Below are positions 52,080 through 64,000 of a stretch of DNA of 64,000 nucleotides, one piece after another. Positions within the stretch are counted from its first letter, which is position 1, and every line of letters starts with the position of its first letter. The position numbers and the translations under genes were made by a program. Source of the stretch: Leptoclinus maculatus (taxonomy: Eukaryota; Chordata; Actinopteri; Perciformes; Stichaeidae); contig JAVDOI010000008.1 in NCBI GenBank assembly GCA_032191485.1, forward strand, positions 17,458,674-17,522,673. Direction: 5' to 3'. The notes under the pieces were generated by a model. It was not told the origin of the DNA. It made no database searches and saw only the letters and a list, made by a program, of their open reading frames with translations.

Positions 52080-52740
52080 GGAATTAGACAGCAGCGGCAG
52101 AGAGACTTCTGGCCACTTCTCTGCGCTCTGTGTAACCTGGATGCTTGGGGAAACTATAGAAGTACTTACCTACACGCCCCCGAAGACAGCAAATATACCA
52201 ATTATCTTGATAATTAGAGTCATTGCTGGAAACCTTTTTTTTATTATTATTCAGAGTATGAGTTGGTGGCGTTTTTGTAACTTGTAAAAACTTTTAAAAT
52301 ATAAATGAAACTGTCAGAAGTTGATGGAGAAAAATATTTATCATTTTTGCGTAGTCTACTCGTTATTTATACTTTTTTATATGAATGATGCCAAAGTTGA
52401 CTGACATAATGTTTGTACACCCAAGAAGCATGCGGTGTGTAGTTGATGACCGCAGACAGACTGTTAGAAACTAGTGAGGACGAGCAGTCTTGGATTTTTT
52501 TTTTTTTTTTTAGCATCCCGTTTAGCAAACTAAGAGGAACGTGCGTGAACATTTCTTTTGACTTTTTTTCTTCTTATCATTAATGAGGATCAATGTCTGC
52601 GGATTCATGAGACTCATTACTACACAAGTGTTCTCTGAAACTTTGTCGAGACTTTTTCTCCCTGTGGAGCGGCACCAGAGCTGCCGGAGCTGACCGCATC
52701 CTTCCTCAAGGACGAACGAGAGGACGACAGCTGCTTCAAG
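52080..52740 (+). other. has2: Probable non-coding exon 1 (5' UTR) of has2
   Basis: Mammalian HAS2 has a non-coding first exon ending just before the start codon, so an upstream exon is expected here. A good donor (CTTCAAG|GTAGGC) lies at 52740/52741. It is preceded by moderately GC-rich, repeat-free sequence (about 52600-52740) that stands out from the AT-rich surroundings. Splicing to 61831 would give ...TTCAAG-ATGAAG, with A at -3 of the ATG. The start near 52080 is inferred only from the TATA-like element 30 bp upstream. Several ATGs lie inside the exon and would be upstream ORFs if transcription begins that far back, so a shorter exon is possible. Confidence 0.55.
52495..52512 (+). repeat. 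Poly-T run within the proposed exon 1
   Basis: About 17 consecutive T, unusual inside a 5' UTR. It weakens the case for the full-length exon 1. Confidence 0.9.
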
Positions 52741-55700
52741 GTAGGCGGCCAGTGATCATTTGGTCTGGGTGAGCCCGCAGCTTACTGACACACAGTATAC
52801 ATGTCCAGAAGCCTGTAATAATCAACTGTATTCAAGTTATTCTCTTGGACATGTTGAGGTTGTTGTATAAATTACATTTCATTCATAATTTTAAATTATA
52901 AGAATGTTGTTAAATTTGTAATCTCAATAAAGGGAGCAATGCTTTAAATTGGGAGGCATGCCAGCTGTCACTAGTATTTTTTCCCCTTTAAGTGCTTTAA
53001 CGGTCGTGCGTAAAACGCAGATGCCATCCAGGTTTGAAGTTGAAAAACTTTTTTTTTCCTTCACAGATGTTAGCTACTGTATTAAAATAGTAGGCTATTA
53101 CATTGACACCAAGAAAAAAATGTGTCTCAAAAGTTTAATTTGTCCTAAATGGCACGAACATCTGCCTTCCTCTTTGCTCAGCTGTGCCAGCTGTGGAAAT
53201 TTGCGAAACATATCCGTCCCGGATTAGTCTTCTTATCATTCAGAACTTCATGGTTTTTGCTGAGCCAGCCAGTTTCAGCCTGAGAATGAAACGAATTGAT
53301 GACGTCGCAAACTGTTCGTCATTCCTTGAGGTCTGCCAGCCAATGGGAAGGCTGAATTTGGACACGTACAGCGTGCCTCGTGGTTTGAGCGCGTAATTTG
53401 ATGACAATTGTGAATTGCACACATGTGAATCATGAATGGCCCTCACGTTTTGGACAATAATTTGGTAACTGCTAAAAAAATCATGTTCTCTTAGCGGCAT
53501 TGTAGTGGTGACCGACATTTACCTCGCTGAAATTTTCATGCAGCCCTTCTGAGCTTCAGACTGACGTGGTGTTAGAGATCATATAGATGCATGCATACGT
53601 GACTGAAAGCAGGTGCCACCTAAACACTGGTTGCTGGTTGCATGAACCCTTCGACATACTCTCTTCCTCCATCTGCCTGCACTCGAGGAATGCCCATCTG
53701 TGAGCTGGGTGTCTAAGCATTCCTGACATTGATCGAGGATGTACAGTACAGAGTTTCTTCCTATTGGCCTGGGTCATCTTTTGATTACGCATTATTGTTC
53801 TCACGCTGTGCATAATGGAACCATGGTGATATCCACCTGTAACGGGTGATGAAGCATTTAGTCCACTGTCAGTATTAATATATCAATGTGAGAAGTCCAT
53901 GTGCCCCCCCTATTGCGTAGGAACTTCAACTTTCTGGCTTTTCCAACAGTATCTGAGAAGATAGAGTTTATCCACATCTTTTTCACGTTAGCTGCTGTTC
54001 TGCGGTGTATTGTTTAGAAATGTGCCCAGCATCACTGTACCTCAGGACACACTTTCACAGTAGCTGCCGCACTATTAGTTTAAAATGCATGTGCAGATTT
54101 GAAAATAATAGCTTGAGAGCACAAGTTCTTTGTATAATCAGTGCATCTGTGGACCCTCCGTCAATGCACACATGTATCCAGACTATACCAACATACTGTC
54201 CTTGATCTCAGCCCTCCGGGGAGAACCTCTGCCGAGCATCTGGCTCAGTGTGCTACAGCGAGGAAGACAGTCCACCTCTGGTGCCTGTTAGTGGAACATT
54301 GAGCACTTAAACAGAGATTTAATTCTCACATGCAGCAATGTGGGTAGTCCATGAAGGCTGCCTGCTATAGCTGGGGATGGCAAAAGAGGAAGACAAGTAA
54401 CTCTTCAGTTGGTGACTCAGTTCACTGTAGACTCATCATTGCAACAGGATGTTCTTCCACACAGTGAACCGAGCAGTTTACTACTTGACAGAGGAAGCCA
54501 TTCCATGGCTGGTCTCCATTAGCGCTCACAACAAGTCCCACGAGCCATTACTGCTCACAGCATGGGTCCGTCAGCATGTAGGGCCTTGGGGCTGCCAAGG
54601 TACAGCTACTGAAGTTAGGATAGAGTGTGCATCCCCTTCCAAACACACACAATACCAACACAACCACCTACCTCATTTATTCTACATTAATGCCACAGCA
54701 TGTTCCAGGCTCCCTTGGTGAAGTAGCAGTGAAGCAGCGCCCCAGTCAGCCAGTAAAAGTGAACATTTGGATGTGAGCGAGGTTGCTGAGTTTGATTCCC
54801 ACTACCTCATACTGAGTCACAGGGTCTCACAGGGGAGGGCTGATGCCAATGTTAATGTATATGTCCAGGAGTTGCAGTAAAGTAGCCCAGGAGCTGTTGA
54901 AAGTGAGCTGTGCTTGAGTAGTTGGAGGGCAGACACAGTTGGCTCCTGGACATTTCCATTTTTTATGTTTTTGATGATTTTACTAATAGAATATCTTGCG
55001 AGCTCTTGTTAAAAGCCCAGATGACAGAAGGTCAGACATCTTCAACCTATAGATCACAGTCACATCCTTGCTTTCTTCCAGACTAGCTATGGGCTTCTGC
55101 CTCTTATGTTATCTCTACGCTGTAATTAACTATGATAATAGGAAGTGCTTGAATAGAACTTTCTACCATGTAGGGAGCAAGCCAGTTATTTTAGAGCACA
55201 GTTGATAAGGGTCTGTAGACAGATAAGTGTGCAGAAAGTGTTGGATCAATGGATGACAGAGACAGGCTGGATGCATGAACAATTTAAAACTTTTTATGGC
55301 AGACATTTCAGCGTGATTTCATACAGTGAAGGGCTAACAAAACACTTTAGCTGTCTATGTAAAAATGCACTATATAGGAAAGAGAACCAAACAAATAACC
55401 GGACAGAGGAGTGGCTGCAGAGGGAGGCATTCTCAGCTGAGTCGCATCTGTAATTCGGCTGGAAATCTTGGGGCTTGCCACAGTGGCGTTATTCCAGTGC
55501 CTCAGCTGGCAGTGACCTGATCCAAGTCCTCCCCCCGCCGTGCCTGCAGTCTCCTCCCCCATCCCTTCTTCTGGTGTCTGCCATCCCTCCCTCTATCCCA
55601 AACTCACTTCCTTCCAACCCACTTACTCTTTTTTTTCTTACTGAATACTGCAGTAGATGAGTTAAAGGGAGAAGAACAAGCCAAAAATACCAAACAGCAT

Positions 55701-56612
55701 AGTTTGGCTTTGAAATTGGGAACGGATTAACCACAGCGTTTCCATAAAATAATGAATTTCACCTTCACTTTTAAGTCAAATTAAACGACAATGATGCAAT
55801 GATGTAACACAAAACAGTGCACTCGGATGTTGTAAGCTTTGTTCACTCGATTCTAGAAGCGTACAGAATGTGAGAACACAGAGAGACAGGGAGTGTAGAA
55901 GTCAACTCCCAACTTTATGTTGTAACATTGTACCTTTGCCAGTTGTGGCCCTGTCCACCTGATTCCAATCATGCAAGGAGCACTGCAGTGTAGTGCAGAG
56001 GGGGTTGTTTCTGTTTAGTTGTGGTTATAATGACAACGCTCCCACAACAACGGCACACTGTGACCACATGGGGGGGTTTATGAGAGGCAGAAGGAAGAGG
56101 AGGAGAAAGGGGAGGAGTGAGGAGGGCCGGCCACTTCCGAGCCGCGCCTTTGAAAGCCAGTTTCATTCATACTGGAGTCTGAAACAACACAGGCTGTTTC
56201 ACAGCAGCAATATAAGATACATACAGCTACACGACAGTTGTTGGTTATATATCCATATATTCATTTTACTGCATATATATATATTACATTTTTGCCATCT
56301 AATACAGCCTTCATATTGTTATTTGCGACTCGTTTCACTAACATTTGATTATTTTCCATAAACCATACATGAAAATAACTAATTTCTAGTATGTCATATA
56401 GTGATATAGATTAGAGTAGCCTTGAGGGTGTTGAGTGTGTCTCCCCTGAAAAGTCAGCAGACAGTTTTTGCCAGCCGCTCCCTCTCCTCGGCCTCATCGT
56501 CTGCTTTGAACATGTGAGCCTTTTCCTGCATCCTGCTACAACTGTCATGAGGGCCATCTCAACATTTAATGCTTTTAAAATATGCATCCTGGCCTTTTCC
56601 AGCCCTGCCCAG

Positions 56613-56732
<120 letters not shown>

Positions 56733-57480
56733 TCTTTTTGTTGGCAGCGCATCATGTGTTTGAGATTTCAAAGACTTCAGCAGGCCTGGTTTTCAAATGC
56801 TTTCTTGGTGATAGCATAGACTTTACCCAATATTTCTTCAATGGATCAACACTATGAAACTTTTATAAATATCATTAATATAATGTATTATTACAGCCTG
56901 TTTATTGTAGCTTCATAGGGATAATGACATTGTCATAACTACGTTTGTTATATTAAAGCCATGTCTCAGTCTTATTCATGCTTAAAGTATATAGCCACAG
57001 GTGTGAGCTGGCTCACTCTTCAGAGCAACATTAAAGTTTTATATGAACAGCACTCATCTGGCCAGAGCCGCTGATTTATGAATCAGCGACTGCTGAGTCA
57101 CAATAATATAAAGATGTAAGCTTTATGTTATCACAGCCCCTTACAGACCAGCAGGCTGTCTTTTTTGGCACCGCTTCAGATTCAGATACTGCCTGTGCAG
57201 AGAATACAGCGATGACCTACATATAGATTCACATACATATATAGTAGTTACTGTATGAAGACACACGCGCACATACACACACATAGATTCTGGCGAGCCT
57301 TGTTATATTTTACGTTCCATCACAGGCCTTGGAAGTGGGAGCCTGCTGACAGGCATTCCACTGCTCTCCTGTGAGTTTAGTCAAACCATCTCCTCCTCTT
57401 CGCAGCACGCACACATGTACGCACACTGGCTACACTCGCGATCAAGGTCAAAACTCCAGCAGCACTTTGTAGTATCTTGA

Positions 57481-57509
57481 ACAACTTTATTGTTTAACAA
57501 TAAAGTTGT
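57481..57509. repeat. 29-bp perfect palindrome
   Basis: Two exact 14-bp complementary arms (ACAACTTTATTGTT and its reverse complement) flank one central T. Each strand carries AATAAA. It lies in has2 intron 1. Confidence 0.95.
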
Positions 57510-58042
57510 CTATCAGACTTTTTCCCTTCTCCAGTCACCGTCACCCTGTAAGTAGATGAAGTTGTGCCAGAAACCCCCACTCTGCTTAAACATACACACT
57601 GTACATTTTATGCTTAGCTCACACATTTGTGCGCATGCACACACACACACGCACACATGGCCTGCGTTCAGCATCAATGGCGAGACTCAATGGCATTCAC
57701 ATTTACCCAGACAAGCCACATATATATATATATCTGACATCTATCCACTCCTACATAACATAAATAAGGGTTACTATGGTGATTTTCATGTCCACAATAA
57801 ATCACTTAATTATACTAAAGAAAAACTTATATGGGTCACAGAGTTCCCCATGTACACACAAGGAACACTAATGCTTAATCTGATACTCAACTCAATGTCA
57901 GTGACACACAATTACACATGAACATTTTAAAGATTAAGATAGATGGATACCTTATATACATGAATACTGTTATATTCTAACAGGCTAAAGGGGATTCATT
58001 TCAGATAATTGCATGGAATTGAGAAGGGGTTTCTGCATTATT

Positions 58043-58228
58043 AGCCAAGCTAGCAGCGATATCTCCACAACTTTGGTCCAGACAGAAATATCTCAACAAC
58101 TATTGGAAGGATTGCCATGAAATTGTGTACGGACATTCATGGTCCCCAGATGATGAATCCCCCTGACTTTGGTGATCCCCTGACTTTACCTCTAACAACA
58201 CTTGTTGGTCAAAGTTTTCATTTATCCA
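58043..58228 (-). repeat. Percomorph interspersed repeat, inverted partial copy
   Basis: ATCTCAACAACTATTGGAAG, GGATTGCCATGAAATTG, GACATTCATGGTCCCCAGAT and CTTTGGTGATCCCCTGACTT are the reverse complement of the same family as 17731-18078. It lies in has2 intron 1. Confidence 0.7.
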
Positions 58229-60150
58229 GACCCTCCGTCTTCTTTGTCAGAAACCACACAACTCATCGCCAGTTATTCCTCACTTATTGGGCAGATGTTA
58301 AATAGAAATGCACAAATGTTTCAGGTATGTGTATGTAGAGTAAATATTGCAGTAAAAACACTTTGTGCAGATGTCATATGCTATAATTGAGTTAGACAAC
58401 ACACTGTGCCAACCCGTTCTCACTCCCAATGCATCAAATACCGCAGCTCGGTCAGTGCTCCTCGGCGTCTGACACCCGCACACCCTTAAATGTTTGTATA
58501 GGATGCACCGGACTTGTAACTAACGGAACTGTACAAACTGCGTCCTTATTACGCGCTCAGAGCAGCGTGTGAGGTAGTCCACACAAGGCAGGCAGGAGGG
58601 GAGGGGGACAGGTCAAACCAACACAGGCCAGGAGACCGCTGCACGTGTTTCTTTGTCAACGACTACTTTTCATATCTAACAGGGTTATATGCTCAGTTCA
58701 TAGCTCGAATGATTAAAACTGATTACAAATTTAAATGTTATTGTCTCTACAGTGATACAGCAACAGCGAGAAGTACAATTATAAATATCTAGTTCATGTT
58801 ACAGTTGGAGGATTCAGTGCCTTGCTCAATAGTCACAGATTTTCCCAATTAGTCCAGGTATTCAAAGCAGTGAAAGTTGTTTGAACATCAAGGCTGCTGC
58901 CACTTAAATAAGAACATCTCTGTATTGTTTTTACTGTTAAATCCCAGTAGGAAAAAGACAGTAATGTTTATTCAAACAGAGCCAAATAGAGTTTTCACCA
59001 GAAGATAAAGTGAGACAACTCATTCATTCATTCATCAGTTCATCTCTCTGCTAACCCATCTACTCTGCATCCATGCAAGACTTCATATTTTAGTAAAGTT
59101 ATCTTGGAGACAGAGCCAGTGGGAATCATACTCAAGAGACTGTTAATGACGTTAGAGTGGCTCTGCTAACCCAAGGTCACCGTAGGGCTGGACACACACA
59201 CACAGAGAAAGTGATGGGGTCCTATCACTTACGTGTGCCAAGATACAAAACAAACAGAAAGCTAGGCTGATATCATCCACATGTGCTGTTGACACCTTCA
59301 ACTCGCACACACAAACGTCATACGCAGACATGCGTAGGTGCACGTACGCGCTACTCCTAAGTGACAACATCCACATGTGTCAATGATACCGTCACAGATA
59401 CCCCTCGGATTACAGCCTTTATGTCTCAGGGGCAGGGGCCAAGTTTGGACAACCATCGTGACTGTTTTTTTAGTCTGCAGTTAATCTTCCTGCAGTCTGA
59501 GCTAATTGTTGGTCCTGACCTCTGCATTGGATCACAAGCCCGGGAGAGAGTATGAGATGCTATCAAGAGCAAACGCAGCAAGTGACCATTTCTGCGCCAT
59601 GTCTTTTTTTTTTTTTTTTAACTTCTGTAGGTCTGTAATGAGAAAAGAGCCGAAGCTTTACATCCCTGGATTATGACGTGAATCGAATGTCACAGTTTGC
59701 TTTCGAATTATAACCCAAAAGTTTTAACCAGAGTGAGCGCTTCATGTCCGTAAAGGCCGGATCATAAATAAACAAGCGGTCATAAAGCAACAAACGCTGT
59801 GGGAAGATTGCATGTTCTTCATGTGTCTGCAGCGGTTTCCTCTAAGTTCTCTAATTTCCAACCATACAAGACATGCATATTAGGTGAAATAGAAACTGTA
59901 ACAGCAACTTTAAGTGTAAATGTGCACATTCACAAACCATTAGATACGTATATTTTGCACATTTAAGTCAAAACATATTCTCTCCTAAGTAGTGACTGTT
60001 TTCATTCAAAGTTGATGCAGGGAGAGTTTGTTCTGCGCTACCTTATATAGTTGTAAAACTTTATACACACATGCAGTACGTGCACAAACTAAAGGAGGTC
60101 GAAGGTGAAACGCACTCTTAACGCAATTAAAAATGTGTGTTTTTACAGAC

Positions 60151-60182
60151 CCCCCCCTCTCTCTCTCTCGCTCTCTCTCTCT
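60151..60182 (+). repeat. C7 and (TC)n tract
   Basis: A C-run followed by TC units with one CGCT interruption. Confidence 0.9.
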
Positions 60183-60361
60183 TCCCTGGTGTAATAAGCT
60201 TTTATAGGTGCATTTGGGTATGTGTGTGTGTGTGTCAGGGGTCTTGTAAATGAGCGGCTGACGTTAAGAGCCTTGCCACGTGCCAGAGGAGGCTTGCTAC
60301 ACTGGCTGTGGCCTTCTCATCCAATGATCAGATGAACAAGGCATTATGTCTGAGCCAAGGG

Positions 60362-60363
<2 letters not shown>

Positions 60364-60421
<58 letters not shown>
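60364..60421 (+). repeat. (GT)n microsatellite in has2 intron 1
   Basis: About 29 uninterrupted GT units. Confidence 0.95.
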
Positions 60422-60425
<4 letters not shown>

Positions 60426-61830
60426 ATTCCTCTGCTACTCTCTGAGTGTCTCTAGCTTTGTTTTTCCCTTGCAGTCTTTCTAGATGTCTTCCTCTGCCCC
60501 TCTCCCCGTCTGCCTTTACAATTGTTTCTGTTTTCCACTCTCTATCTCTCTCTGTCTGTGGCTCCCCTCCCTCCCGTCTTCTGCGTTTAGGTGCGGTGAG
60601 AAGAACTCTTGCCAAATCCCAAACACCGCTGTGCTTTATTGTTCGTGCTCATTTACATGCTTTGCTTGTCTTGACTAAACTTACATGTGTAACTTACACA
60701 TCACCGTGTGTGTTGATGAAATATGCGATCATACAAATTGTATATCTGTAAGGCACCAAAGCTGGGGCACCAAAAACAGAGTTTAAATTCTTTAAAGTAA
60801 AATACAGCTCAAAGTGTCAAAGTGATGTCCCAGAAGGGGGCGTCCCGCTGACTCAGTGGCTGAAGAGGAAAACCCCCTTCGATATGCAAAGCAAAAATGC
60901 AAGTCCTCCATAATTATAAAAGCAATGTCATACCCTCCATCTCTTCACTGTTCATCCACCTCTCTGTATCTACGTAGTCAGAGAAGTGATGCCCTTGTTG
61001 TACTTTCTATGGGGAGTCCCAGAGGGGAAGAAGCCCATGTGCAGCACTAGCAAAATCTGAAAAGCTCTTGTCTCCTTCTTCCCACGGAGATATAAACAGA
61101 TGACATCACAGGGTGGTCCGCTCTGCGTTGAGCCGAGCTGAGCCACGCTGAGTGGGTCTCCGCTGCTCTGCCAAACAGATGGCGGTAGCAACATAATAAG
61201 GGCTGGAAACAAACTTCAGGATTCTGAGCAGAAGATCTTTGAGCGGCGCGGCTCACGTCGCTCAGAGTTTAGATACACAAAAGCACGGAACGTTCTTCCA
61301 TGGTCCCCACATCAAAAAACACACCGTCACGGTCTAGATCAGAGTTCCTTGCCTGAAAATCTTTTTGTACCAGAAGAAAAATAAATGATCATAATAGTTT
61401 CTCCCGGGCATTTAGAGAGCACTCAGACGTTTGGCAGTGGCGGTCGGCTTGATGCTTAATTAGGTCGAGAAATCTTGTAATGTGCGCCCACCCACACCAA
61501 CGGAGAGTCGGAACAATCGGCTAGTCACAGCTGTCTGACATTTAGACAGGGATTTTGGGGAGGGGTAGAGGGAAGGAGAGGGGGATGGAGGGAGTAGATA
61601 AAGGAGGTGAAACTTTACTGCTTTCTCTACCTGGGTTTGTTATAATCAAACATAATCAAACAGCTCATATATGTGTGTTCCATAGAAAAGCTGTATTTGA
61701 TCAAAGCTTAATACATTCTACTGATGGTTTGGAAGTCAGTGTTTTCCATGTGCTTGTAATTGATACTCTAAAATTCAGTCATTTTTGTGCTACTTTTGGG
61801 CTAACCCTTTTCTCCGCATTCTGTACCTAG

Positions 61831-62457
61831 ATGAAGTGTCAGAGAGTCCTCACCTACCTGCGGATATTTGGCACCACCATGTTCGGCGTGTCCCTCCTGG
61901 TGGGCATCTCCACGGCCTACATCATGGGCTACCAGTTCTTCACCACGGCTCGCAATCACGTGTCCTTCGGCCTCTATGGCGCCATCTTGGTGGTCCACCT
62001 CATCATCCAGAGCCTCTTCGCGCTCTTAGAACACCGAAACATGCGGCGGTCCTTAGAGACGCCGATCAAACTGAACAAGTCCTTGGCGTTGTGCATTGCG
62101 TCGTACCAAGAGGACCCGAACTACCTGAGGAAATGCCTGGTGTCGGTGAAGAGGCTGACGTACCCGGGGATCAAGGTGATCATGGTGATCGACGGGAACA
62201 CGGACGATGACTTGTACATGATGGATATTTTCAAAGAGATCATGGGACGGGACAAATCGGCCACGTATGTGTGGCGGAGTAACTTTCACAGCAGAGGGCC
62301 CGAGGAGACGGATGAGGCTTATGCAGAGAGCCTTCAGCACGTCACCAGGACGGTCCTCAACAACAAGTGTGTGTGCATCATGCAGAAGTGGGGAGGGAAG
62401 AGAGAGGTCATGTACACAGCCTTCAAAGCACTGGGAAGAAGCATAGACTATGTGCAG
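61831..62457 (+). CDS. has2: Hyaluronan synthase 2, first coding exon (partial gene)
   Basis: This exon encodes residues 1-209 of hyaluronan synthase 2, the plasma-membrane family-2 glycosyltransferase that polymerises UDP-GlcUA and UDP-GlcNAc into hyaluronan and extrudes it. Two membrane segments are visible (about residues 12-34 and 46-66), followed by the start of the cytosolic GT2 domain with SYQEDP (91-96), VIDGN (119-123) and QKWGGKREVMY (185-195). It aligns without gaps to vertebrate HAS2 as I remember it, and clearly better than to HAS1 or HAS3. Thr110 and Lys190, reported in human HAS2 as AMPK-phosphorylation and ubiquitination sites, are conserved in position. The ATG directly follows the acceptor AG (61829-61830). 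The frame ends in phase 0 at GTAAGT (62458-62463), the known HAS2 exon boundary. The rest of the protein (the remaining GT2 domain and C-terminal membrane segments) is encoded past the window end. Residues 37-44, the short loop between the membrane segments, differ from the usual sequence. Confidence 0.97.
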
Positions 62458-64000
62458 GTAAGTCACTCAAATAGAAATGGATATCAATAGATAGCTTTTA
62501 ATGAGAAGAATAATGGTGAAAGGGGAATAGTGCAAATTAATAGATTGAATGTAAAAGGTGCACAAAATATGGGTGAGACAAAAATTGGTGGGTGAAAGAA
62601 TTGTAAATGGTGCAAACAATATATCTATATATATACAAGGACAGCTGACATCAGTGTGAGCTGAAAGGTAAGAGAGAGAGAGAAACGGAGGAAGAGATGG
62701 CTGGAGAGAGGGTGGGGGTGCGCTGCCAAACCAAACACGGGGTCCACAAAGAGTCTTTTGTGTTGCTTTCACTGTAGATGGCCGGTGGCTGTGTGCACGC
62801 ATCGCGTCGTGAAGTGTAGCACCAAGAGGGGCAGCAGTAGCTCATGTCTAAGTGTAATAACAGATCTGTTTCACAGAGCTGAGTGTTACATCATCTACAT
62901 GAGGGATTTTCAGAGCCAGGGCCCAAAACTGTGTCAAAAGAAAAAGGTTTCATTTGGCAGTTGCTTGGCAAACAATCTTAAATAGCTTAAAGTTTAACTT
63001 GAGTAAGACTATGTATGTTAATGATATTGACGCTTGAATGATATCTTTGGAAAAGACAGTTCCCAAGAGTGTTTGGCTGGCTCATACAGTCTAATAATGT
63101 AAACACTGTGCGGGGATGTGGCTTAAAATATATAAGCTGGAGTTAAAAACATGAACCACAGTGCCAAGCTTGGCAACACAAAACCTGATAAAGTATCCTG
63201 CACTAAATGTAAAAACAAACAACAGAGCAATCTATGTAATTCCATAGTTTGTCCAAAACACAAAGAGTCACTTCATCATATTGTTCACTAATATTCAGCT
63301 GGTGGAGTTAGAAAAATACATCTTAAGCACTGAGCTAAACTGAACAGACTCATTATAACTGTAATAACATTAGAATGATTTTAATGAGTTTGCATTACAG
63401 AAAAAGGGACTTCAATCTTCAAAACCTTTCGATATGATGCTAACAGCTGCAGCTGGACGCAGCCTGCCATAAAACTGTTGTTTAACAGAGATTTCAAAAG
63501 AACTCTTTGCAGCACTGCCAGTAATCATGCCAGTACTCTTCAACAAAGGAGGGACAGCGTTGCATGCCTTTTTACTATCATCAGTCTCGGCCTGTAACAG
63601 ATGTGTTTTGTTAATGGGGATCGGGCCGTGGGTTGGTTTTCATCACCTGATTTCGTTAACTATTACCATTTATAGAAGAGAACGGCGAGAGATAAAAAGT
63701 TACTCTTTGCTGCAGGGTTTTATCCACTGACCATATTGCTATTCTGACTTAAAGGATAACTTCGGTATTTTTGTATGTTTTTGTGTCTAAATGACACTTC
63801 GTTGCTGGACATTATTGGTCCAGTAACGCTGTAACTAACAGCTGCAAAACGAGCTGCCAAGGCATTTTTGCAGCTTCAATGTAACTTAAAATCCACTAAA
63901 ATTGCTCGTTTTTTGCCACAGACAGGCTCAGATTGGGTCTGTCAACATTATGAAAAGGACTCTATAGAGAAATAATGCCTTATCTTTCACTTCACGAACC
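62458..64000 (+). other. has2: has2 intron 2, 5' part
   Basis: Begins with a consensus GTAAGT donor. The next HAS2 exon should open with codons for VCDSDT, and no such sequence occurs before the window end. A purine-rich patch occurs at 62661-62715. From about 63745 there is repeat-like sequence. No other coding signal is seen. Confidence 0.85.
63745..64000. repeat. Repeat-like sequence at the window end (has2 intron 2)
   Basis: TTAAAGGATAACTTCGGTAT and, near the end, GAAAAGGACTCTATAGAGA are phrases I associate with a teleost interspersed repeat. It is cut by the window edge and has no internal partner here. Confidence 0.35.

Noticed and set aside
54775..54815. Possible pol III B box (GAGTTTGATTCCC)
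   Set aside because: No A box upstream and no tRNA fold.
61785..62210. 141-codon frame overlapping the has2 exon in another frame
   Set aside because: A shadow of the real exon; the has2 frame is supported by homology and splice sites. The minus-strand frame 62053-62466 is rejected for the same reason.
62758..62985. Possible has2 exon 3 in the 75-codon frame
   Set aside because: The translation lacks the VCDSDT start and every other HAS2 motif.

Overview
The window is almost certainly nuclear DNA from a ray-finned (teleost) fish, probably a spiny-rayed (percomorph) species. Three things point there: dense (CA)n/(GT)n microsatellites, 3' ends of fish-type LINEs (Rex3/RTE-like and L2-like) and hAT-type DNA transposons, and several anonymous interspersed repeats that I recognise from percomorph genomes. 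There are no operons, rRNA genes, CRISPR arrays or other prokaryotic features. Most long open frames are read through dinucleotide repeats and are not genes.

Only one protein-coding gene is supported: hyaluronan synthase 2 (has2) on the + strand at the right end. Its first coding exon (61831-62457, 209 codons) starts at the ATG immediately after a splice acceptor. It ends in phase 0 at a consensus GTAAGT donor, exactly where the vertebrate HAS2 frame is interrupted (after ...DYVQ). A likely non-coding first exon ends at a donor at 52740, with a CCAAT box and a TATA-like element near 52.0 kb, giving an intron 1 of about 9.1 kb. The remaining coding exons lie beyond 64000.

Layout. 1-48.3 kb is gene-poor upstream DNA: microsatellites, a repeat family at 2.9-3.5 kb with an inverted (foldback) relative at 22.7 kb, a repeat fragment at 11.3 kb, two diverged inverted copies of one repeat at 14.9 and 16.3 kb, a percomorph repeat at 17.7-18.1 kb, an L2-type LINE 3' end at 20.9-22.1 kb, a SINE remnant at 28.46 kb, a cluster of hairpin/GT/G-run/GA tracts at 39.6-40.2 kb, and a broken Rex3-like LINE at 42.77-43.77 kb. 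48.35-51.37 kb is a roughly 3 kb element with related inverted ends, into which an 810-bp hAT-type element with a perfect 8-bp target duplication has inserted. 52.0-52.74 kb is the proposed has2 promoter and exon 1. 52.74-61.83 kb is intron 1, and 62.46-64.0 kb is the start of intron 2.

I see no evidence for a new multi-gene system. The points most worth following are the proposed has2 promoter/exon 1, the nested transposons ending about 0.6 kb upstream of it, and several perfect palindromes that no recognised element explains.
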